This document shows, piece by piece, positions 1-6,316 of a stretch of DNA of 15,823 nt. The stretch's first letter is position 1. Every line of letters begins with the position of its first letter. Source of the stretch: an uncultured Bacteroides sp. Lineage in GTDB: Bacteria > Bacteroidota > Bacteroidia > Bacteroidales > Bacteroidaceae. The notes beneath the pieces were generated by a model. The model was not told the DNA's origin, searched no databases, and was given only the letters and a program-made list of their open reading frames with translations. The translations under genes were made by a program, and so were the position numbers. Where the stretch lies: the NCBI GenBank assembly GCA_905197435.1, contig CAJJYX010000065.1:1-15823 (forward strand). The letters run 5' to 3'.

Positions 1-105
1 CCTATCTCTCCCGAAGAACAGCAACGGATAGCCCGGGTATTCAAGGCAGTAGGCATAAGCACCAAGCCTAAGTTCGACCGCTACGAGTATGCGGTAGCTT
101 GGTGA
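1..105 (+). CDS. C-terminal end of an unrecognised protein, cut by the window edge
   Basis: Frame 1 is open from the first base and stops at TGA 103-105, giving 34 residues that begin PISPEEQQRIARVFKAVGIS and end with YEYAVAW. The fragment is mixed-charge with no membrane segment. The helix-like stretch EEQQRIARVFKAVG followed by an aromatic tail could be the end of a small helical or DNA-related domain, but I do not recognise the family. Frame and composition look coding, and no start codon is visible because the gene begins outside the window. Four bases after its stop the 22-bp palindromic array begins, so the array forms the 3' flank of this gene, with lysO converging from the other side. 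That it is a real gene is likely; its function is unknown. Confidence 0.55.
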   Translation, partial: PISPEEQQRIARVFKAVGISTKPKFDRYEYAVAW

Positions 106-109
106 CCGG

Positions 110-263
110 CTGCAAAGTCACTGCACACCTTTTGCAGCGTCACTGCAAACCCGTTGCAGTCGCGCTGCAAAGCAGTTGCAGTATCACTGCAAATAGGTAT
201 GCAGTGACGCTGCAAACGGTATGCAGTGGCACTGCAAAAAGCATGCACTCACTTTGCAGTGAG
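110..263. repeat. Tandem array of seven 22-bp palindromic units
   Basis: Units start near 110, 132, 154, 176, 199, 221 and 243, so the spacing is 22 bp with one of 23. The five central units carry TTGCAG or ATGCAG, then a five-base spacer, then CTGCAA. The spacers are CGTCA, TCGCG, TATCA, TGACG and TGGCA. The arms are nearly invariant while the spacers vary. The first unit is degenerate (CTGCAAAGTCACTGCA). The last has changed into a different hairpin, CTCACT-TTGC-AGTGAG at 248-263. The array sits between two convergent genes. Each unit could fold as a short RNA hairpin or act as a protein-binding dyad. There are no long spacers, so it is not a CRISPR array. Confidence 0.9.
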
Positions 264-332
264 AAGTCGTTGTTGTTCACGTTGTTACAGTATGAATACA
301 ATGAGGCCTTATCCCCTTTTTCGGCCCGCTGT

Positions 333-935
333 TTACAGATTGCAGAAGAAGGATACGAATACCGGTACACTCATATCAATTAATATTCCGTGGAATATAG
401 CGATAGGAATCACATCCTTTCCGGAATATTGGGTGATGGAGGGTAGAAGTACATCCATCGAATTGACCCCTGCCGCCGATATAGGTGCCAGCTTGCCGAA
501 ATATTTCCGGATGAGCGGTGCACCCAGCAAAGCCATCATTTCACGGAAGATATTGGCAAGCAGGGCGATGGTGCCCAGCTCGGCTCCCTTGTATTCGGTA
601 ATGAAGATGCTGGAGAGCGAGTAATAGCCGAATCCCGAGCCTACGGCCAGACAATCCGTTATGGAGCGATGCGTCAGAATCAGGCTGACGGCTGCGGAGC
701 CTGCCAGCGTTCCCAGTATCGTCATGATGGGTAGGAATACCAATCGCGGGTTGAGTGAGCGGAAGTTCTTCAAGGTTTGCGGGTCGTTACCCACGCTCAG
801 CCCTACACTGAACATCAGCGCGCAAAGCGCATAGTAACTTATATTGGTTTCTGCAATGTCAAAAGGCAGCAGATGGCACACACCGCAAATCGTACCCAGT
901 ACGAAAAAGCCCACTATGATAAGACTTCCTTTCAT
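333..935 (-). CDS. lysO: LysO-type lysine exporter, C-terminal half (separate ORF)
   Basis: This 200-residue, very hydrophobic protein matches the second part of the LysO/YbjE family (Lys_export, formerly DUF340), inner-membrane exporters of L-lysine. The motif GSGFGYYSLSSIFI, in the middle of the protein, corresponds to the family's conserved GFGWYSLSG region, followed by ALLANIFREMMALLGAP and a C-terminal helix pair. E. coli LysO is a single chain of about 300 residues; here the two adjacent ORFs together give a similar length. The ATG at 935 overlaps the upstream ORF's TGA in an ATGA junction, which implies translational coupling. The N-terminal segment ALMFSVGLSVGNDPQTLKN resembles a segment of the upstream ORF, so the two chains look like diverged repeats. 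It ends in front of the palindromic array, with no U-tract terminator seen. Confidence 0.85.
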   Translation of the reverse strand: MKGSLIIVGFFVLGTICGVCHLLPFDIAETNISYYALCALMFSVGLSVGNDPQTLKNFRSLNPRLVFLPIMTILGTLAGSAAVSLILTHRSITDCLAVGSGFGYYSLSSIFITEYKGAELGTIALLANIFREMMALLGAPLIRKYFGKLAPISAAGVNSMDVLLPSITQYSGKDVIPIAIFHGILIDMSVPVFVSFFCNL

Positions 936-1210
936 GCTCTGCCTCCTTTCTTTTTATACAGAACTCTCCACAATGCCCAGGCAGCGATGACGCTTCCCAA
1001 GGTTCCTCCCAAGGTAAGTATCACTGCTTCAAGGCCTATGGTGTGGAGCCCCTTGATGATTTGCTCGTTGCTTCCGACTTCTATGCCGAGGATAAACAGC
1101 AGCAGCCAGATGAGCAGGGTGATGATTTGATGGATCTTCTTTAAGTCCCGCCTTCGTAAGAGGTAGCCCAGCAGCATTCCTGTGAGCATTAGTCCGATGA
1201 TTGTAAACAT
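932..1210 (-). CDS. lysO: LysO-type lysine exporter, N-terminal half (separate ORF)
   Basis: This is a 92-residue membrane protein with about three hydrophobic helices, matching the first part of LysO/YbjE. I chose the ATG at 1210 (MFTIIGLMLTGMLLGYLL). An in-frame start 36 bases upstream at 1246 would add MYYLCIQKTTLD, which overlaps the promoter and is not family-like. The segment LLLFILGIEVGSNEQIIKG aligns with ALMFSVGLSVGNDPQTLKN in the downstream ORF. Its TGA overlaps the next ATG by four bases, so the two halves are made together and probably assemble as one transporter. Related split forms are known in Bacteroidetes from general knowledge. I see no sign that the split is a recent frameshift: the junction is a clean ATGA and the C-terminus is a normal polar tail (YKKKGGRA). 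Confidence 0.82.
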   Translation of the reverse strand: MFTIIGLMLTGMLLGYLLRRRDLKKIHQIITLLIWLLLFILGIEVGSNEQIIKGLHTIGLEAVILTLGGTLGSVIAAWALWRVLYKKKGGRA

Positions 1211-1232
1211 ATCTAATGTCGTTTTTTGTATG

Positions 1233-1270
1233 CAAAGATAATACAAATTGTCTTTGCTTGTGCAAAGATA
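1233..1270 (-). promoter_or_regulatory. Probable lysO promoter, Bacteroides type
   Basis: Read on the - strand, TATCTTTG at 1240-1233 fits the -7 consensus TAnnTTTG. An identical TATCTTTG lies 30 bp upstream at 1270-1263, and its TTTG lies 22 bp before the proximal -7 box, slightly longer than the usual gap of about 19-21. Transcription would start near 1227, leaving a leader of about 17 bases before the ATG at 1210. Confidence 0.5.
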
Positions 1271-1288
1271 AAGCTTTCAAAGCCAAAC

Positions 1289-1320
1289 AAGGCGGCATTT
1301 GCTCTGGCAGGTGCCGCCTT
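1289..1320 (-). terminator. Hairpin terminator after susD
   Basis: AAGGCGGCA at 1289-1297 pairs perfectly with TGCCGCCTT at 1312-1320, giving a 9-bp stem with a 14-base loop. On the - strand the stem is followed by TTGTTTGGCTTT, a moderately U-rich tail. It lies 29 bases past the susD stop and ahead of the lysO promoter, so it separates the two transcripts. Confidence 0.7.
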
Positions 1321-1348
1321 GAAGGATTGTGACAGAGAGAAAATCTGT

Positions 1349-2899
1349 TTACTTGTTTATTTGGTCGTTGGCATTTATTTCGGTCAACGGTACCGGATAG
1401 AAGGCATTCTTTGCTTCATCAAATCCTGCACGTCCGGCGGCCGCCAAAGTCGATGTCAGTTTGCCCCAACGACGTAAGTCATACCAGCGCCAGTTCTCCA
1501 ACGAGAACTCAATCATACGTTCGTGTTCTATCTGCGCGCGTACTGCGTCTTGTGAGGTCCCTTTCATGGCAGGCATATCACCATGCACGCTTCTGACTTC
1601 ATTAATCAGTGGAATGGCTTGTTCGGGATGTCCTTGTTCATTCAGTACTTCTGCCTTCATCAGCAATACGTTGGCATAGCGCATCAAAGGTATGTTGATG
1701 GCGCAATAATTGTTGTTCAGCCCTTCATAATCTGCAGGCATGAACTTGCGGAAAGACGGGCGGTTGTAGCTTGTTCCGGGAATCGGATCCCCGTCTTCGT
1801 CGAAGCTGCAGAACCAGTCGTTGTATTCACCACCGTAAACGCGTCCGTTTCCATCGTTGAAGAAATCGCATTGGAAGAAAACACTTTCATACAGACGCGA
1901 ATCGTAGCGACCGGTGGTTGCTATCTCGCCTTCTTTCATAAATTCATCCATCAAAATGTTGCTTGGAAGAATCTCATCCCATCCCCACAGTTCCGATGAG
2001 CCAATCCAACGATGAAGTTGTGTACGGTAGTTGGCACCATTGGCGCTGCTCATGGAGGTCTGGAGTTCGAAGATAGACTCCTTGCAGTTCTTGTTGCTGG
2101 CATTGAACATGCTTAAGAAGTTCTTTTCCAGTTCGTAACCGGTAACGCTGTTCAGTGCGCTCAGTGCTTCCCGCAGATATTCTTCTTTCTTCTCCGGTTC
2201 CTCATAGGCGCGGGTGAGGTAGGCAAAGCCCAAATAGGCATTGGCGGCTCCGCAAGTGGCGCGGCCTATGTTGTCATTGTCATAAGATGTGGGCAAAGAG
2301 GCTGCCTTTTTCAAATCGTCTGTGATGAAATCCCATGTCTCGGGGCGTGTAGAGAGTCCTTTGCTCAGGTCAGCCTGATTGGTGATGTATTTGTCACGGA
2401 TGATAATCTCTTTCCAGTTCAGAAGCAGTTTCAAGTGATAATAGGCACGCAGGAAATAAGCCTCATTCACAATCTGTTCTTGTGTGGGGGCGGCAATGGT
2501 TCCTTCTTCCATTGCTGCTACTTTTTCGATGACTTGGTTGGCAAAACTGGCGCCCTTGTAGTTGTTCCACCAGTAACTGCTGAATTGCGAGTTACCGTTT
2601 GTGTAGGTGAAATTGTACAGCTCCAGCCAGTTGGGGTAGTTGCGCGCATCGTTACCCATGTTGATAATGTCTTCACGATAGGCTTCCACGGGCCATTTTA
2701 CTTCTGCAAATTCCCAAGTGTCAATATAGTACTCCAATTGTGAATAGGCAGCGGAGATGCCTGCCTGCGCATCACTTTCATTGCGCCAAAAGCTACCGGA
2801 AGTCAATTGGTCGGGAGACTCCAGGGTGAGGTAATCTTCGCAAGAACTCACAAAGAGCGATGCAAAACAAAGACTGGCTATGTATATTATTTTTTTCAT
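1349..2899 (-). CDS. susD: SusD/RagB-family surface nutrient-binding lipoprotein
   Basis: This 516-residue protein begins with a lipoprotein signal peptide ending VSSC, with Cys20 as the lipidated residue. Acidic residues E21 and D22 follow directly, as is common for Bacteroides lipoproteins exported to the cell surface. The body is typical of SusD: an early YLTLESPDQLTSGSFW segment, TPR-like helices (EAYFLRAYYHLKLLLNW) and a C-terminal RagB/SusD segment (LMRYANVLLMKAEVLNEQG, WRWYDLRRWGKL). Family knowledge: SusD caps the SusC barrel and captures the ligand. It starts 21 bases after the susC stop and must be cotranscribed with it. The ligand cannot be inferred, because no enzyme gene accompanies the pair. 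SusD homologues bind glycans or, in RagB-like cases, peptides. The name susD is used here for the family. Confidence 0.93.
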   Translation of the reverse strand: MKKIIYIASLCFASLFVSSCEDYLTLESPDQLTSGSFWRNESDAQAGISAAYSQLEYYIDTWEFAEVKWPVEAYREDIINMGNDARNYPNWLELYNFTYTNGNSQFSSYWWNNYKGASFANQVIEKVAAMEEGTIAAPTQEQIVNEAYFLRAYYHLKLLLNWKEIIIRDKYITNQADLSKGLSTRPETWDFITDDLKKAASLPTSYDNDNIGRATCGAANAYLGFAYLTRAYEEPEKKEEYLREALSALNSVTGYELEKNFLSMFNASNKNCKESIFELQTSMSSANGANYRTQLHRWIGSSELWGWDEILPSNILMDEFMKEGEIATTGRYDSRLYESVFFQCDFFNDGNGRVYGGEYNDWFCSFDEDGDPIPGTSYNRPSFRKFMPADYEGLNNNYCAINIPLMRYANVLLMKAEVLNEQGHPEQAIPLINEVRSVHGDMPAMKGTSQDAVRAQIEHERMIEFSLENWRWYDLRRWGKLTSTLAAAGRAGFDEAKNAFYPVPLTEINANDQINK

Positions 2900-2920
2900 G
2901 TCCGTATAGTATTAAGTTTG

Positions 2921-5900
2921 TTAGAATGTAAGTTGTGCTCCAAGAGTGAACGAACGGGTAAACGGATAAATCAATTTATCAATACCTGTGTTCAATACAC
3001 TTGCACGTGAGAATTCAGGGTCGATGCCATCGTAGCCGGTGATAGTAAACAAGTTTTCGCCGCTTACATAGAAACGCAATCTCTCGATGAATACTTTCTG
3101 CATCAGTCCCTTCGGCAGGGTGTAGCCCAACTGCAATTGGCGCAGGCGGATGAAGTCGCCCTTCTCAATGAAGCGGTCAGATTCCTTCAGGTTGCCGTTC
3201 GGGTCGTTGTAGATGGCGCGCGGTACATTGGTATTTGTATTCTGTGGAGTCCAGGCATTCAAAGAAGAAGTCAGGAAGTTGGAACCGGAGTTCATGCCTT
3301 CGTAGAAGTACTTGTTGCCGTTGTAAAGTTTATGTCCCCATGCACTTCCCAATACTACTGAAAGGTCAAAACCTTTATAACCGACAGAGAAATTAAGATT
3401 CACCTCCAAAGTAGGAATACCCGAACCGCAATATACTTTGTCGTCATCATTGATTTCGCCGTCGCCGTTTACGTCTACAAACTTGATGTCGCCTGCATCG
3501 GCAAATGGTTGGTATTCTACTCCGTCAGCATTTACATACTGGCGGGCTTCAGCATCGCTCTGGAATAGGCCATCCGTCTTGTAGAGATAGAATGCGCCGA
3601 TAGGCTTGCCCACACGTGTCTGGGTAGGGAAGTGCTCGGTGCCGTATTTCAGACCTTCGCCATAAAGGACCTGGCCATCGTCTGCCAGTTCCATCACTTT
3701 GTTGTCTGTCGTGCTGAAGTTCATGCCGATGTTATAATCGAAACCACCTTTGGAGTCTGCCCAGTTTACTTCAAATTCAACACCGGAGTTGCGGATTTTG
3801 CCTACATTCAGAATCGGGTTGTTCAAACCTGCCGAAGGTGGAAGCGCTTTGGTTATCAGTAATTCTTCAGTCTGGTTGTAGTAGTAGTTCAGAGCACCGG
3901 TCAGCTTGTTGTTAAAGAGGCCGAAGTCCACACCGATATTCTTCGTGTCGGTAGTTTCCCATTTCAGCGAACGGTTTTCCAGTCCGCGGGCGATACTTCC
4001 TGCCCATGCGTTGTCACCATTGCCTTTTACATATCCTTGATACTTGGTGTTGTAGGTGGAAATCAAGGCGAGGAAGTCATAATATCCCAATGCGTTTTCA
4101 TTACCAAGACGTCCCCAACTGGCTCGTAATTTCAGGTTGTTCAGCGCGATGTCTTCCGGGAAGAATGCTTCTTCGCTGATTCTCCAGCCTAAGGCTATTG
4201 ACGGGAAGAAACCCCAACGGTTGTCGGCACCAAATTTGGAGGAACCGTCGAAACGTACGGTTGCCTGAACCAGATAGCGGTTGTCATAGTTATAGTTTAC
4301 ACGGCCGAAGAAAGAAACCCGGCGATAATCCCACTTGCTCCCGTCACCCTCGAAAGTGCCGCCGGCACCTGCGCCGATGGTGGAGAAATTTGAATCGAGG
4401 AAACCGCCAGGCTGTTCACCGATAACCAGTTGGCCGTCTTCTACCTTATAAGTTGTATTCTTTCCTTCCACGCCTACGGAGTTCCACGTATATCTGCGTG
4501 CCATAGTCGAAGTACCTGCTACTGCATTGATAGAGTGCTTCCCGAAGTCTTTGTTGAAACTCAGTACATTTTCCCATACATGTTCTTCCCAATAAGCGGT
4601 GGTTTCGCTGTGATAAGGATAGTCGCGTTTGGCTTTAACATCGGCAATGTAAGCGGGAGTATGATAAGTGCTGCGTTGGTGTTCGCCACGGTAAGCATAG
4701 CTTGTCTTGAAATTCAGCCACGGAGTGAATCTGGCAGTAAGGGCAATGTTGGCTGTGGTGTGGTATTTTTTGTCGGTAGATTTTTCGTAATGGTGGTCTG
4801 CCATCACGTTGCGGTTGTTGGGCAATTGGTCGAAGTTTGTCAATCCGAAGCCGTATTCCTCTTTCTCGTTATAGATAGGTACCAGTGGAGAAATCATATA
4901 CATTTCCTTTATCTGGTATTCCGGTTGTTTGCTGTCTGTGAACTTGAAGGCCATGTTGGCGTCTACATCAAAGATGTACTTGCTCATGTGCAGTTTCAGG
5001 CGGGCGTTGTCTTGGCGATAATCATTACCCAGGAAGATACCTTTCTCATCGGCATGGTTGTATGATACAGAGTATTGGGCGTTTTCGCTGCCGCCTCTTA
5101 TGCTGAACATGTAGTTCTGGGAGAGGCCGGTACGCATCATGGCATTCTGCCAGTCGGTGTTTATGCCGGTGTCGTTCGTCATGTATGGTTTTAGTTCCAT
5201 AATCTGCAGTAGCCATGAGCCGTTGTCTTTGGGGTCATACTGTGGCTTATGGTTCATCACATGGGCATTCCAGTTCTCGTACATTTGTGTATGCATTTTC
5301 TTATATCCTTCTGCATTCAGCATTTCCAGCTTCTTGGCTACCTCTGTCATACTTACGTAAGCACTGAAATCAATCTTGGTTTCACCTTTTTTGCCGTTCT
5401 TTGTTGTGACGATGATAACGCCGTTGGCGGCAACCGAACCATAAATGGCAGCAGCGGCGCCATCCTTCAATACTTCCATCGCTTGAATGTCCTGCGGATT
5501 AACAGCATTGATGTCGCCTGGGAAACCGTCGATGATATAAAGAGGCTCATTGTCACCGAAAGTCTTTACACCACGGATTTTAACTTGTACGCCCGCACCG
5601 GCGTTACCGCCCGATTTCATGATGTTCACACCGGCAATCTTGCCTTGCAACGCTTCGGCGGGATTGGTGGTAGTACGTTTGGACAACTCTTCTACATCCA
5701 CCGATGAAATGGCTCCCGTCATGTCGCTCCTCTTCATCGTACCATAGCCTACAACTACAACTTCATCCAGCATTTCAGAATCATCCTTCAATGCTATTTT
5801 GATGTTCTTCTGCCCGTTGAGGGGAATTTCCTGGGTAACATAACCCACATAAGAGATTACCATAAGTGCTTTGGGAGAGACTGTCAACGTAAAGTTGCCG

Positions 5901-6097
5901 TCAATGTCAGTGATGCAACCATTGCTGGTTCCTTTTTCCAGGACACTGGCGCCGATAAGAGATTCTCCTTTGGTGTCGGTTACGGTACCGGTCAGCTGGA
6001 TGGTTTGCGCTAATGTACTTAGCGGTGTTAGGCATACAAAGAGTAAGGCAAGTAGTAATGCTCTTTGCATTGAGGAATACTGTTTAATTTTACCCAT
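2921..6097 (-). CDS. susC: SusC/RagA-family TonB-dependent outer-membrane transporter
   Basis: This 1058-residue protein starts with a signal peptide cleaved about A30/Q31 (TPLSTLAQ). A carboxypeptidase-regulatory-like domain (about 33-108) comes next, with GTVTDTKGESLIGASV and GCITDIDGNFTLTV, then the SusC signature DEVVVVGYG at 111-119. The plug domain contains EALQGKIAGVNI and EPLYIIDGFPG, and a long beta-barrel ends in the aromatic residue of TLGAQLTF. An acidic EF-hand-like loop, DVNGDGEINDDD, is at 875-886 and is common in this family. Length is in the usual range of about 1000-1100. It acts with SusD and the TonB-ExbBD system to import a large nutrient. ATG 6097 is chosen; Met10 is a possible shorter start that keeps the signal peptide. 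No extra N-terminal STN domain is seen, which argues against control by an anti-sigma factor. Confidence 0.95.
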   Translation of the reverse strand: MGKIKQYSSMQRALLLALLFVCLTPLSTLAQTIQLTGTVTDTKGESLIGASVLEKGTSNGCITDIDGNFTLTVSPKALMVISYVGYVTQEIPLNGQKNIKIALKDDSEMLDEVVVVGYGTMKRSDMTGAISSVDVEELSKRTTTNPAEALQGKIAGVNIMKSGGNAGAGVQVKIRGVKTFGDNEPLYIIDGFPGDINAVNPQDIQAMEVLKDGAAAAIYGSVAANGVIIVTTKNGKKGETKIDFSAYVSMTEVAKKLEMLNAEGYKKMHTQMYENWNAHVMNHKPQYDPKDNGSWLLQIMELKPYMTNDTGINTDWQNAMMRTGLSQNYMFSIRGGSENAQYSVSYNHADEKGIFLGNDYRQDNARLKLHMSKYIFDVDANMAFKFTDSKQPEYQIKEMYMISPLVPIYNEKEEYGFGLTNFDQLPNNRNVMADHHYEKSTDKKYHTTANIALTARFTPWLNFKTSYAYRGEHQRSTYHTPAYIADVKAKRDYPYHSETTAYWEEHVWENVLSFNKDFGKHSINAVAGTSTMARRYTWNSVGVEGKNTTYKVEDGQLVIGEQPGGFLDSNFSTIGAGAGGTFEGDGSKWDYRRVSFFGRVNYNYDNRYLVQATVRFDGSSKFGADNRWGFFPSIALGWRISEEAFFPEDIALNNLKLRASWGRLGNENALGYYDFLALISTYNTKYQGYVKGNGDNAWAGSIARGLENRSLKWETTDTKNIGVDFGLFNNKLTGALNYYYNQTEELLITKALPPSAGLNNPILNVGKIRNSGVEFEVNWADSKGGFDYNIGMNFSTTDNKVMELADDGQVLYGEGLKYGTEHFPTQTRVGKPIGAFYLYKTDGLFQSDAEARQYVNADGVEYQPFADAGDIKFVDVNGDGEINDDDKVYCGSGIPTLEVNLNFSVGYKGFDLSVVLGSAWGHKLYNGNKYFYEGMNSGSNFLTSSLNAWTPQNTNTNVPRAIYNDPNGNLKESDRFIEKGDFIRLRQLQLGYTLPKGLMQKVFIERLRFYVSGENLFTITGYDGIDPEFSRASVLNTGIDKLIYPFTRSFTLGAQLTF

Positions 6098-6177
6098 GTG
6101 TGATAAAGTTTTTTAAGGTTAATACTTTGTTTTTCACAAGGGCAAAGGAAGCGATATAATTAAAAGGCCGGCTATGA

Positions 6178-6290
6178 CCTTTATCTATATAATATCTACA
6201 AAGGGGGGTGGAAATGCTGTTATTTAATCTACAATGCAATTACTAAACCTTTGAATAATAATATTATATTCCAATATGGTATGTCTACAA
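6178..6290 (-). promoter_or_regulatory. susC upstream control region with three TTGTAGA repeats
   Basis: The 219-bp gap between the regulator and susC holds TTGTAGA three times on the - strand, at 6290-6284, 6234-6228 and 6201-6195. The two spacings are 56 and 33 bp, both near whole helical turns. The proximal copy lies in an imperfect 27-bp dyad with CCTTT and AAAGG arms at 6178-6204. No good TAnnTTTG box is visible between here and the susC ATG; the nearest resemblance is TTCCTTTG. That fits a promoter needing an activator. Assigning these repeats to the adjacent regulator is inference. Confidence 0.35.
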
Positions 6291-6316
6291 GAGAGCTTCT
6301 CTTTTCAGCTTCGTTT

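Noticed and set aside
110..263. Left array as a CRISPR
   Set aside because: The repeats are contiguous with no 25-40 bp unique spacers, and no cas gene is present.
99..383. ORFs of 94 aa (+) and 76 aa (-) running through the left palindromic array
   Set aside because: They exist because the repeat lacks stop codons. A 22-bp period is not a multiple of three, so the encoded peptide shifts frame at each unit and shows no protein-like pattern. The + ORF also overlaps the end of the first gene and the 3' end of lysO.
2898..2921. A separate promoter or regulatory site between susC and susD
   Set aside because: The gap is only 21 bases, with no promoter element or hairpin, so it is an intra-operon spacer.
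4430..5065. 211-aa + strand ORF opposite susC
   Set aside because: It lies inside the unambiguous susC barrel region on the other strand. It is hydrophobic and Cys/Phe/Val-rich, as expected from reading barrel codons in reverse.
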